Positions 51,225 through 63,200 of a stretch of 64,000 nt of DNA are shown here, piece by piece (the first letter of the stretch is position 1; every line of letters starts with the position of its first letter). Below the pieces are notes generated by a model. The model worked only from the letters and a program-made list of their open reading frames with translations. It did not search any database and was not told where the DNA came from. Source of the DNA: Absidia repens. Lineage: Eukaryota; Mucoromycota; Mucoromycetes; Mucorales; Cunninghamellaceae. Position numbers and translations under genes: made by a program. The DNA lies in contig MCGE01000010.1 in the NCBI GenBank assembly GCA_002105175.1, forward strand, positions 1,364,001-1,428,000. Reading direction: 5' to 3'.

Positions 51225-52441
51225 ATGAAGTTTTCTTTGTTTGCAGCATGCGTGTTGGCATTTATCTCCATGAGCATTATGCTTGTACGTGCTGATGACC
51301 TCCAAGATGAAATTGATGCTGCCAAAAAGAAATTCTGTGGTGGTAATGTTAGAAGCACTTATTGAATAATAGAAGTGTATACTGACTTGTTTTTCTTTCT
51401 TTCTTTCTTTCTTTCTTTGTTATATAATGAAATAGGTATCGCCGTCTCTGCTCCTGCCAAAAACACTGTCTTCACCAACCCCTCTAAAGTTAAAGTGACC
51501 ATCAGTAAGTCGACTCTTCCCCTCTTCCCTTGCCCCCCCCAAAAAAAATGCAGTAATATGAACATTCATTTTTTTGACATAACGATTCACCGACGCCCTG
51601 CTTTGTTTTATTTTTTCTAATCATTAGCTCGCAAGCCCAACGCTCAAGCCAAGGTTATCAACGGTGTCGATGTATGTATATTCTACCTATGTCTTATATT
51701 TGTACCAAACTATAATATGTTGCTTTAACTTTAATTTTTTACTTTTTTCAATATCAGGTCTACACTATCAACAACAAAGGAAAGGCCAAGTACATTGCCA
51801 CTGCCTGGAAGGGTAACTATGCTTTGAACAAGAAGGCTACTTTGACGTAAGTGAAATATCCTTTATCATTTTTTGCACACACACACACTTCGAAATACTT
51901 ACTTTTTTTTTTAATTAGTGTTAATCTTTCCAAGGTTTCTGGTCTTAAATATCCTGGTCAATTCGAATTCCGTGTGTGGGTCCACAACAAGGCCGGTCCT
52001 GACTGTACTTTGATGTCCAAGGTGTTCAAGGTGCGTAGCTCCAAGTCTCACTCCAATGCTGCTGATGAAGAAGTTGCCTTTGACAATCTTGATCAAAACA
52101 TCGACCGTGGTTGTTTCGGTGTGGATATCACTGCCCCTGAACTCGGTGAACACCAAAAGGTCGATGCTCCCTTCGCTGTCCACATCCAACGTGACTCTGC
52201 CTCTCACCTCGAAACCGTCGATTCATTGGCCTTGATGAAGATCGATTTGGACTCTCGCAAGCCTACCCAAGTCAAAGACGTCTCCACCCAACAACAAACC
52301 ATCACCCAAATGCTCAACTTCAAGGACACCATCAAGGAAGCCACCCCTGAAAACACCGCCTACTTCTACAAGTTGACTGGTACCACCCAACACGAAGAAA
52401 AGTGTGAATTCTACTCCCATCCCTTCTATGTTGATGCTTAA
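51225..52441 (+). CDS. Secreted protein with two related beta-rich (Ig-like) domains, function unknown
   Basis: Five exons: 51225-51342, 51436-51504, 51628-51671, 51758-51846 and 51919-52441 (843 nt, 280 aa). A signal peptide (MKFSLFAACVLAFISMSIMLVRA) is followed by two halves that look duplicated. The first runs from FCGGIAVSAP through VKVTITRK to DCTLMSKVFKV. The second runs from GCFGVDITAP through FAVHIQRD to KCEFYSHPFYV. Each has one Cys at its start and one near its end, suggesting one disulphide per domain and an Ig- or fibronectin-like beta sandwich. I do not recognise the family. Codon use is as biased as in the ribosomal genes, implying abundant expression. No GPI or transmembrane tail is seen, so the product is probably secreted or ER-luminal. 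Confidence 0.85.
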
Positions 52442-53199
52442 ACATAATGGTGGCGGTTAATTCTCTTTGTGTACTTTTCCTTTCTCTTCTTTTTTTTACG
52501 TGGGTTTTTTATATAGTATTAGATTGACTTCCTTGTTTTTTGTAATCATTATTTATGTATTTTTCCCTCCCTCTTCCTTTCCCCTCCCATTTATCTACCC
52601 GATTTTTTTTATTACTATTCTTTTTATTTATCAATTTTATCAAATAATAAAAAAATATTATCCCTCTTTTATTTTGTCATGGACTTTTTTATGCAAGAGC
52701 TTCATTGGAAGTGCCTGTTCTACTGGGGCGTATTTTATGTGGCTGTGTAGAAAAGAGAGAGAGAGGGACCAAAGTCATGGTGAAATTATTACAGCTGGCC
52801 TAAAGGAATAGGAACAGAGCATGCTTACTGGGATGGTCCCATCGAACAAGGTGCATTTCAGTACTTTACAGCAGGCGAGACGAGATATAGGAATTTGGTA
52901 GAGGATGATTGTGAGGATTGAGGGTTTCGCTGGATGGAGCAGCTCGGCAGGAAATAAGTAAAACGTTGACGGCTACCATTTTTTATATACTATATTTCAC
53001 ACATCAAAAAATGAACCAACTGGGTGTCAGGATGAAAGCTTGTTGTAGGATGAATTTTTGATAAAATAAGTCCCTCATTTTCTTGTCATTTTACACCTTA
53101 ATAGACGACTCTTTGATACCCAACTAGCTTTGGTTTGGGGGGGTCTTTTTTTATTGGCACATGCAAATATAAACAAACAGATAACTAGTTGGATAGATA
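52442..53199. other. Intergenic
   Basis: 3' UTR of the secreted-protein gene (T/C-rich, AATAATAAAA near 52643), then about 500 nt without recognisable features up to the repeat at 53200. Confidence 0.55.
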
Positions 53200-54195
53200 C
53201 AATATGTTCAGTAAAGCAAAAGTTAAACTGGACACACTGTCTAGGCTGATTCATATGAATGACATGGGGGGAATAGGGCCACGCTTCATATGAAGTGACA
53301 TAAAACTGTCTGGGCTTCAATGGTACAGCTAGACATCATAGATAAGCTAGTAAGTAGCAAAAAAAAAAAAAAAAAAAAAAAAGGAACTCTATAATGGTAG
53401 CTCCATGTACATACAACTATCCTAGATTTATTTGCATAATTGGTTGGGCAGGAATAGGGTCATTTTTTCATAGTAAGCGCTCTAAGAAACTATCAACCAG
53501 CTCATAGATGGTTATGGGACAGGTGGTTCATAGTAGATAAACTAGACAGCAAATATTTGGTAGGATACTCACAAAACAGCTACAATAACGACATTGTTTA
53601 TATGATGTGTCAGAGAATAGCTATTATTGAGTCACATTTTCTCGAAAAGCGTTGATAAATACCAAAACTAAAGGAGAGCGGTTTATTGTAATGAGGAATT
53701 TAGGGGAAGAGGCTATTAGAGGAAGCATTAGGGAGAATAAAGTGAGATCTAAAAGATGGGAAACACCAATCTAAAGGGGGGGTTCCAAAAGGAAGCTAAT
53801 GTATTTTACATGGTATGAGAAAGGTTATTGGGGGATCCTTTATTGAAGCACAGCACCGGTCAACACTAAGCAAATGCAATGATGCTAAGTAAAAAAGGGG
53901 GATCTACTATTCAAGACATGAGAGAAACTAACGGGACATCATTCACTGAAGAAGGTAACAAGTGTCATATTTTATTCAGTTATAGGTACAAACTATGGAC
54001 TAACTAAGTCTAACTAAGCTAATGATGACTTCAAAAAACCAACTAATGGGTGGTTCTAAATCCTGACTCCAAATGAAAGGGTTTCCCCATGCATGTTGAA
54101 ATCCCTGATCTGAAAACCCTTCTAAACTAGACCTGATACTAATATAAGGTTACCACAACCTAAAAAAAGTAAAAATAAGGAAGGAAAAATGAAGG

Positions 54196-54236
<41 letters not shown>

Positions 54237-54310
54237 AAGAAAGGTAAAAGAGGGAAAAAATAAAATTGAGTGTAAATAAAAAACCTCACGTGGGCGGGAT
54301 TTCAAATCAT
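53200..54310 (-). repeat. Dispersed repeat, copy R5 (near full length, minus orientation)
   Basis: Read on the minus strand it starts at 54310 with CCCGCCCACGTGAGG. It then has the poly-T (54234-54196), TATCAGGTCTAGTTTAGAAG, AACCCTTTCATTTGGAGTC, CTGAATAAAATATGAC and the distal half with CAAATATTTGCTGTCTAGTT. It ends near 53200 with GTCATTCATATGAATC. A second homopolymer (53361-53382, A on plus) interrupts the distal part and has no equivalent in R2 or R4. No coding capacity. Confidence 0.8.
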
Positions 54311-56410
54311 CATACTGGCTCTTGATATTGTCTCTGTGCCCAATACAAAAAAGAAAGCTCTCTTTTTTTTATTTTCTGCTCCTCCCCTTTTTCACAGCAA
54401 CCAACATGGTGATTTTCTTTACATGACAGCAATCTCCACCATTTAACATTTACAGCATGATTGTTGCCTTCTCTTGTTGTATTTGGACTCATCATAGCGC
54501 AATTCAGCCTAGTTCAGTTTATCATCCCCTCCTTTCACTGTAGAACGATTGATCGTTCACCGTAAAATATTTACCCTCATTGGTTGGGCTAGTTTACCTT
54601 ACGTTATTTTATTCTACACAACAATAATATACATACCATCACACACACCTCTAAATTTTTCACATTTAAATGAGTGTCATCGTGTTATCATTAGACCAAG
54701 TTTTGTTGTCATAGTTTATATTTGCATCTAAATAAAATATATGTACATTGTCTTTTTACTTTTACATCAATTCCATACTTTAGTTTACATTCTGGAATCG
54801 GTATACTCACACTTACACCATGCATATGCTTTTAGAAGAAAAAAGCCAATGTACTTGGGCAAAAAAAAAAAAAAAAGTTAGTCATCCGTCAACTTCCACT
54901 TACCATCATGCTCAGCGTTCCATCTACGGTATATATACTGGATATCAAAAAATAGGGGTCAAATATCTTTCTCAAATGCATTCAAAAAACAGTCGTGGTG
55001 GGCGGATCACAGTGAAGGATGCATAAAAACATGATGGTTGGAGTGCACTGGAAGGTATTTAGTTTACACAGGTTTTTTTTTAATTACGACTTGGCGCTGC
55101 AATTCCTCGTTCCCCTCTGCCAAAACCGATCAAACATCAAATGCCTAAGACGTCATATATATATAAAACCTACAAAACACCAACCATGTATATAAATATA
55201 TTCCATTTTATCTTTACTAATACGTCGGTGAAAGTGTTTTCGTCAAGTAAATTGAATACTCTTGGCATTCTCCGTGTCACTCTAATCGTTTTCCCTTTTT
55301 TGCTAAACAGCACAATACATACTGTATTATAAAATACGTTGGTTAGGGATTGGCCGAACGTTGTTTACTGATGGTATAGTACTGGTTTAGCATTTAGGCC
55401 AAAATAAATAAATAAATAAAACTAAAACTAAAAATAAACAACTTTGAGGCAGTGGCGTTCACGCATGAGGTTGAATGTTCTCTCACTCTGCAGGTGGTCA
55501 TGGTCTCGAATATATATATATACATATATAGACGCATATAAAAGTGGCGTCCAAAGTAATATAACATTATCTATAAAGTGAGAATGGATTATACATACAT
55601 GATAAGGAGCTAGAGGCAAAGAGTAAAACGAAAAAAGAAACTAGAAATTTGTGCGTGAAAAATTGGCGATCGGTTCAGCATACAAAGCATGTTTCGGTTC
55701 AAAATGATATTTTACTTCTTTGCGGTGGAGCCGCTGGTTAGCAACATGAAATTTGTATCGAATTATAAGCTACTGTTCAAGGTAAAAGCACCTCATAACT
55801 TAGCTGTGTATTTGGTGGATATCCTTGTAAAAAAAAAGATCGGGGATTTAAAATACTGTGATACCAATCTTTTGACGTATTAGTTAATATCATGTTTGAA
55901 CGGTTTAGATCTATATGATTAAAAAGCATAAAAACAACAGACATATGTGTTGATATTTGATGTATGCTCTATATACATTGAGCATTCTCAGTAGAAAAGT
56001 AGGGGTGATGACAAATAGTTTGTATCACCTTGATAAATAAATAAAATCAAAGGGGTCTTGATATAGAAATCATGCATCAGCCAAAAGTGCTACGTGAATA
56101 AAAGGGAATAAAAACAAACATAAATCCAAATTAAACAAACTGTTTTTGTTTTCCTAAGTTTGGTTTGAAATTTTGCACCTTTTTATAGGCTTGAAACCTT
56201 TGCACATAAATAATGTGATGCATCCATTGTAGGAGATAAGACAATGATGGAACTAAATATGGTACGATGATTATTTATTTCATTTACAATATGATGATGA
56301 TAATAAGGATGATGGTATTGAAAGTTCATTTACAAGGAATGGTTTATAAAGAGAGAGGGTGGATGCCGTTTGGTGTTACAACAAATTGGATGGTGAAGAC
56401 ACTTTTCCTT
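54311..56410. other. Intergenic, no supported gene
   Basis: Very AT-rich 2.1 kb. It includes a short inverted repeat GAACGATTGATCGTTC (54543-54558) and TATATA runs near 55512-55530. Small open frames at 54820-55026 and 55689-55883 lack splice or composition support. Confidence 0.5.
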
Positions 56411-56599
56411 TCAAAAGGACGGTGAAGGTTTAACCAGGTTGACTACACGACCGCCTCGGTAATTTAATCGTTTATCATGTACAAATGGATTGGCTGCGAC
56501 ATCAGTGTCGAAATATACGACTGGCAATGCTGTTGTGATGGTGGATATCATTGATATTAATACTAGTAAAGCAATAAGACCGGATACCGTTTTCAACAT
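56411..56599 (-). CDS. Small secreted protein, 62 aa
   Basis: Single-exon frame from the ATG at 56599 to a TGA at 56411. It starts with a convincing signal peptide (LKTVSGLIALLVLISMIST, cleavage probably near TTALP). The mature part of about 38 residues has a dibasic site (HDKR) and Arg-Gly-Gly-Arg, with no cysteines (ANPFVHDKRLNYRGGRVVNL). The dibasic site could be a Kex2 processing signal. The AT-rich surroundings hold no other gene, and the frame is more codon-like than neighbouring random frames. Function and family are unknown. It could be spurious. Confidence 0.5.
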   Translation of the reverse strand: MLKTVSGLIALLVLISMISTITTALPVVYFDTDVAANPFVHDKRLNYRGGRVVNLVKPSPSF

Positions 56600-57819
56600 A
56601 TTTTTATAAGGTACGTTCGTAAGAAGGAAATGGAAGAGATGAAAGAGTAAAAAAAAAAAAAAAAGAAAGATGGATCTGATTCATTTTATAATCGAAAAAT
56701 GGGGGGGGGAAAGAAGATAGGCTATTTTTAGGGGTTCAGTCAGTACCCCTCTTTCCGGTCGTCATCACCCACAAATAACAAGCACTCGATAACTATCAGT
56801 GAAAGGTCTAAAACAAATAATTTCATATAAGGTGCATACAGCCGAGTCTATGATATAACATACCTTCCCCTATCCCCATACAGCTATCCCTACCTCTTCC
56901 TATCTTGCATGTTTTTCGCTTTTAACATCTGTTGCATTTAGCGCATATATATAAATCGGCGAAAATTTTGCCGAAATGGAACGTGCCACGCGGCACATGC
57001 GGGATTTCAAAATATAAGGGAAAACAAATCCTCGAGACCCAACTTTTTTCTACTCCTTTCTTTCTTCTCATGATATCACCTTTCCGCTCCCAATATAAAT
57101 CAAGTTATAAATTAATCGAAACAATCATGCTTTTATTTTTTTGTACCTTGAATCCGTGAAATCCGATTGCTTTATTTTAGAACCCCCTTCACTCCAAAAA
57201 AAACAAAGCCTATGGTGCAGAGGTGGTATTATCATATTTTCAACATCAGCTACTCTGAGCTTGCACGACAGTTAATCAACATGCTGTGCGATTACTACTC
57301 ATCATTGTAAGCGAATATGAACGCGATGAATACGATGTGGTCTTAAAGGGGTCGTAAGGCTCTATGGATTTCGGCACGCCCTTGTTTTCGGTAGTTTTTC
57401 GAAACCTTTGATGGCATTTTGACAGGGTACGAACCGGGTTTTCGGATATCGACCATCGTTGTGATGGCTAAGACCCTGGTTTAGTCATGCTTTCCTGGAT
57501 TGATTAGTGTTACTTACTGTTCAAGCATTTGCGTAGAGGCCTCCCCGGTTTCGCTTAGTAGACTGTTTTATAGTTTCATATATTTACTGCCTCGACTTTA
57601 ATTTAATTTTACACATCCATCATTATTCATTTTTCCATTACATACTCCATTTTTTGAATTACAGGGCTTATATATAACAAATGTGAAACCCGTTGTACTG
57701 CCCTTTTTCTTTTTTTTTTCTTTTAGGTTTAAGAATGGGTTTCATGCAACGCAATGAGGCTATAATGGTGATGATGTTATGTGGTGTTGAGTGTTTTTGA
57801 AAAAGAGAGGATTTTCCTC
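56600..57819. other. Intergenic with a less AT-rich block
   Basis: Mostly AT-rich. The segment about 57230-57560 is distinctly richer in G and C and has several potential short stems. No open frame or known RNA family is recognised in it. Confidence 0.45.
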
Positions 57820-57960
57820 ATTTTGTACCCACCAAAAACAAAAAAAAATCGCAAGCATATCTTCTTCACCAGAGGCTAAAAAAACAATTCAAATCCCGCC
57901 CACGTGAATATTTATTTACGCCCAATTTTTAAATTTTCGCTTTCTCTTTCTTTTTTTCCT

Positions 57961-57996
<36 letters not shown>

Positions 57997-58830
57997 CCTT
58001 TAATTCTTCGCAATTGCAGCTCCTATGGGTTAATGAAGGACGTAGATTAGTGTCAGGACTAGTTTAGAAGCGTTTTCAGCTCAGGGATTATAAGATGCAT
58101 GGGGAAACCCTTTCATTTTGGATTCAGGATTTTGGACTACGATTAGTTGGGCTTTTTGGAGTCTTCATTAGCTTAGTTTAGTATTAGTTTGTCGGCAATT
58201 TGTATCTCCATCTGAATAAAATATATCTCTTTTTGCTTGCATCAATGAAAAATGTCCCAATAGCTTTTCTCATGTTTTGTCTTCTCATGTCGTTGCAATA
58301 GAATCCTTTCTTATTACCATCACCAATTTGGATTAGCTTGACGGTTGGTGTGTTTGAATAAAAAATATCTCTACAGTCTTTGCCATGCTTTGCACTTTTA
58401 TTTTACAACCAACGCTTTAGATTAGTATTACCAGTCTTTAAATCTCACTTCATTTTTTCTCATGCTGCTCCCATTAGATCCCTTGTCACAATGAACTCCT
58501 CTCCTTTAGTTTTATTGCTTACCAATTTACTTCAATAAAATACGTCTTTTTAATGGCCTTCGCATACAGACTCATGAACTGTTTGACAGTTTTAGATCCA
58601 CTTACTATCAAAGTCGCTACTCAACCCAAGATATAAATAAATACAGATCGTACTGTGCGTGTAGCCGCCACCATAGCGCATTTTGAAGTGCTTCCTAGCT
58701 AATATATGACTACCAACCCCACTCCTTTAGACCATGTGACTGGTTGACAGTCTTAGGTCACTTTCTATGAAACTGTGACCCCTTTATTCCCTCTCTACCA
58801 TTTATATTAATCAACTTAGTCAACGTCGCC
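57820..58830 (+). repeat. Dispersed repeat, copy R4 (near full length)
   Basis: Same landmark order as R2: CTTCTTCACCAGAGGCTAAA, CGCCCACGTGAATATTTATT, poly-T (57963-57996), GTGTCAGGACTAGTTTAGAA, GGAAACCCTTTCATTTTGGA, TTAGCTTAGTTTAGTATTAG, then several TGAATAAAATAT or TCAATAAAATAC units roughly 120-170 nt apart, ending near CTCTCTACCATTTATATTAA. No protein is encoded. Divergence between R2 and R4 is clearly visible by eye in many positions, so the copies are not recent. Confidence 0.8.
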
Positions 58831-59321
58831 GGCAACCTAAATCAGGCGGGATACATTGTCTATATCCCGCTTGACCTTTTTTTATTTTTTTTTTTTGTAT
58901 AAGCCCAAACTGAAGTCAGTTGAGCCCACGAAGCCGCATAGTGTAAAATAGTAGGCTTCCTGATTCTATCAAAACCCACGGTTCAAAAACCTCCCCCTCC
59001 TGACACACAATAATTTTTTTTTTTATTTTTTTTTTTGAAATGTAAGAATGATTTGAAATTAGGTAGAGGACCGCAAAAAATATTTGATACAATAATTTTA
59101 TTCAACATACATGCAGTAAAGGGATTAAAAAAAGGAAAAAGTGGGAGTATAATAATGTGATTTGTGAAGATCAAGTAAAGCAATGCCTGTCAAAAGGTGT
59201 GTTGAAAAGAGAGGTAGAGACTAAAGTGCAAAACAAAAAGGCATACAATGATAATAAAACTAAAATAAAAGGGGATCTATGGCAACAACTAATTATTAAC
59301 GGTGAGATAGGATCTATTTGG
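58831..59321. other. Intergenic
   Basis: 3' side of the complex I subunit gene. AT-rich with two T runs (58885-58895 and 59022-59036). No gene recognised. Confidence 0.55.
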
Positions 59322-60018
59322 CTATTCGGAGGCGGCAGCGTCATTGTTGTGGTTCTTGAAAAAGGAATCGCGGATTTCTTTTCGTTCAGCAGCTGATTTT
59401 CCGTGAAGATTCCCCTTAAGTTGTCCGCTATATTCGTATGCATACATGGTGCCGCCAATACCAGCACAGGCCGCACACATCTTTGCAATAGAATGAGCTA
59501 ACACATGCAGTGTAAATATGATATAAGAAAAAAGAAAGAATCAGCATGCAGAAAAGATATTTCTTGATAGATAAGTCGCCTTCATACTTCTCCACTCGTC
59601 TCTACCCACACTTACTTCGAATACCAGCAACTAAACCAGCTGCACAACCACCAATACCGGCGTTGATAGCATCGCTTTCGCCTCGGATATCTTCAGCCAT
59701 ACATTCACCAAGGGTGAAAATACCACCCATAGCGGCTATACATATAACATAGTGCAACAAAAAAAAAAAAAAAAAAAAAAAAAAGAAAAAAAAAGAGGTC
59801 AATAAGTATTCATATTTCATAATTTTGGATACACAAAATATTTTTTATATCTAACCGAATAAACCAATGGTGCCACCAGTACGAGTGAAGATGCCTTTGG
59901 CACCTTCAGTGTGCTTTTGGACAGTGTTTTGCATAGCGGAAACAACTAAACCCAAACCACCAGAAATAAGAGCAGTGTTTCCACTATCGGCAATACAATC
60001 TTTGTTGTCGGCGGTCAT
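59322..60018 (-). CDS. NDUFA11: NADH:ubiquinone oxidoreductase subunit NDUFA11/B14.7 (Tim17/22/23 family)
   Basis: Three exons: 60018-59856, 59735-59616 and 59497-59322 (459 nt, 152 aa). The protein has four short glycine-rich membrane segments typical of the Tim17/Tim22/Tim23 superfamily: LISGGLGLVVSAM, RTGGTIGLFAAMGGIFTLGE, NAGIGGCAAGLVAGIR and CAACAGIGGTMYAY. The second segment is followed by CMAEDIRGESDAIN, the pattern of the complex I accessory subunit B14.7 (N. crassa 21.3b), rather than the import channel proteins. The subunit sits in the inner mitochondrial membrane arm of complex I. A Tim22-like translocase subunit is the main alternative. The gene is divergent from SF3B1, with 258 bp between start codons. 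Confidence 0.87.
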
Positions 60019-60276
60019 TGCTCAGTAAATATAATAAAACGTGGAGAGAAGAGGAGGGAGGTGGAGGAAAATGAGGAAAGGTGAGGAAAGAAATTATGAG
60101 GGAAAATGTCGAATTTTTTGTTTTCACCTAAGAAATGTGGATATCGGCATTTGAATTTTCGACGTCACTTTGATGAACATAGAGAATGAAAAAAGAAAGA
60201 AGGCAGAGAGCGTTCACTTTTTCCATTGTACAAATATATTTCCACACACAAATTTTGATATATAATATATTTTATC
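60019..60276. promoter_or_regulatory. Bidirectional promoter region, complex I subunit / SF3B1
   Basis: 258 bp separate the two start codons of divergent genes. Purine-rich sequence lies on the NDUFA11 side (60040-60100) and TATA-like AT-rich sequence on the SF3B1 side (60225-60275). The assignment as promoter is by position only. Confidence 0.55.
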
Positions 60277-63200
60277 ATGTCTGATGGTACGTTGAAAAAA
60301 GATAAGTCTACGATATTATTGGACTAAATTGAACTAATTTGCTGCTTGATATATGTATTTAATAGACCTGGATCAAGAAATCAGAGCTGCTCAAGCAAAA
60401 CGCAAAGAAATTACTGATCAAGACATCAGCAAGGCGGTATTAGAAAACGAAAGTCATGCTAGTATGTCTTCTGTGTCCTACGATACTGATATTTATGGCT
60501 CCAATGGAAAGGATCGGTTTGCTGGTTATTCAACGTCCATTGCTGTTGGTGGGGAAGACGAAGACGACGATATGGATGACGATACTTACCAAGAAACCAA
60601 CAAAAGACTCAACTCATACACCGTCTCCAAAGAACTTGCACAAGAAACCATTGGCGAAACTGACCATCACGACCCTTTCGCTGACTCGCAAAAATCAAAA
60701 CGTATCGCTGATCGTGAATCGGAATATCACCAGCGACGCTTCAACCGCATGTTATCACCAGGACGTAAGGATGCTTTTGCCGCGGAAGGCGACGCCAATC
60801 AACACAACGACGAATCAAGATCATACTCAGAAGTCATTCGGGAAGCTGAATTGGAACGTGAACAACAACGGGTACTGAATGTCTTGGCTCAACGGAAAAA
60901 GGATGGACAAGAGATTATGCAAGGTACTGCTGCGACAGCTAGATCAACTACACCACCACCACCACCCTCAACATCTCAATGGGACGACGACTCAACAGCA
61001 TCTGTAGCAGCGGAGCCGAAGAAGAAACGTAGATGGGATATGGCAACACCAGTACACACCAACAATGTCGAAGCAACACCTGTGGCTGGAAAACGATCTC
61101 GGTGGGACGCCACTCCTGTCCGTGTCGATGCTGGCGCTACTCCTGGCCGCTCTGAATGGGACGCCACTCCTACAGCTTCCACCAAACGATCTCGATGGGA
61201 TGCGACTCCTGTGGCCGGTGCAGCTGGCGTAGAAGCAACCCCTGTAGGCGGATTTGGTATGATGACACCTACACCCCACCAACAACAACAAGGCCAAGTA
61301 CCTATGACCCCGGAGGCAATGTCATCGATGCGATGGGAACGTGAATTGGATGCCCGTAACCGCTATCTCTCGGACGAAGAACTGGATGCCATGTTCCCTA
61401 GCACTGGATACAAGATCTTGGAACCACCCGCCGATTATGCTCCTATTCGTACGCCTGCTCGCAAGTTGATGGCGACTCCAACACCAATGGGCGACAACGG
61501 TTTTGTGATGCAAGAAGAAACGTTTGGCTTGGTACAAGAACTGCCTCAAGAAATCCCTGGTGTGGGCACGCTCCCCTTTTTCAAGGATGAAGATATGCAG
61601 CATTTTGGCAAACTGTTGGACGAAAAGGATGAAAACGAACTCTCGGTGGATGAATTGATGGAAAGGAAAATCATGCGACTGTTGCTCAAAATTAAGAACG
61701 GTACCCCTCCAATGCGGAAATCGGCTCTACGACAAATCACAGAAAAGGCGCGCGATTTTGGGCCCGGTCCTCTCTTCAACCAAATCTTACCGTTGCTCAT
61801 GTCACCTACCTTGGAGGATCAAGAACGGCATTTGTTGGTCAAGGTGATTGATCGTATTCTGTACAAGTTGGATGATCTGGTGCGACCTTTTGTACACAAG
61901 ATTCTCGTGGTGATTGAACCTTTGTTGATTGATGAAGACTACTATGCTCGTGTGGAAGGCCGTGAAATTATCAGCAATTTGTCCAAGGCCGCTGGCTTAC
62001 CGACCATGATTACTACTATGCGCCCTGACATTGACCATGCCGATGAATACGTACGAAACACAACCGCCCGTGCCTTCTCTGTGGTGGCGTCTGCTCTTGG
62101 TATTCCTGCCTTACTTCCCTTTTTGAAAGCTGTGTGTCGGTCCAAGAAATCATGGCAAGCCCGTCATACTGGTATCAAGATTGTCCAGCAAATCGCCATT
62201 CTGTTGGGTTGTGCCATTTTACCTCATTTGAAGAACTTAGTGGAAGCTGTGGCTCATGGATTGGACGATGAACAACAAAAAGTGCGTACGATTACTGCAT
62301 TGGCGATTGCGGCTTTAGCTGAAGCGGCGGCTCCTTATGGTATTGAATCCTTCGACACGGTGCTCAAGCCTCTATGGACTGGTATCCGCAAACATCGTGG
62401 CAAGGGCTTGGCGGCATTCCTCAAGGCTATTGGATTTATCATTCCTTTGATGGACGACGAATACGCGAACTACTACACACGTGAAGTGATGGTGATCTTG
62501 ATCCGTGAATTCCAATCTCCTGACGAAGAAATGAAGAAAATCGTGCTCAAGGTGGTCAAACAGTGTGCTGCAACGGATGGTGTGACACCAGCATATATCA
62601 AGGAAGACATCTTGCCCGACTTTTTCAAACACTTTTGGGTACGACGTATGGCTCTGGATCGACGCAATTACAAGCAGGTGGTGGAAACAACTGTGGAACT
62701 GGCCAACAAGGTGGGTGTCTCGGAGATTGTCGGCCGGATTGTGAACGACCTCAAGGATGAAAGTGAACCCTACCGAAAAATGGTGATGGAAACAATCGAA
62801 GCGGTAGTATCGAACCTGGGTGCTGCTGATATTGATCCCCGCTTGGAAGAACTGCTGATTGATGGGATCCTGTATGCTTTCCAAGAACAAACTGTAGAAG
62901 ATGTGGTGATGCTCAATGGTTTTGGTACGGTGGTCAATGCTCTTGGTATGCGAATCAAGCCCTACTTGCAACAAATTTGTTATACCATCTTATGGCGACT
63001 GAACAACAAATCTGCCAAGGTGCGACAACAAGCGGCGGATCTGATTTCTCGCATTGCAGTGGTGATGAAGACGTGCGGGGAAGAAAAACTGATGAGTCAA
63101 CTGGGACAAATCCTCTATGAATACCTTGGTGAAGAATACCCCGAAGTGCTTGGCTCGATTCTCGGTGCATTGAAGGGGATTGTGAATGTAATTGGTATGG

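Noticed and set aside
54543..54558. Inverted repeat GAACGATTGATCGTTC as a transposon end or operator
   Set aside because: Only 7-bp arms, no second copy and no target duplication seen. This is expected by chance in AT-rich DNA of this length.
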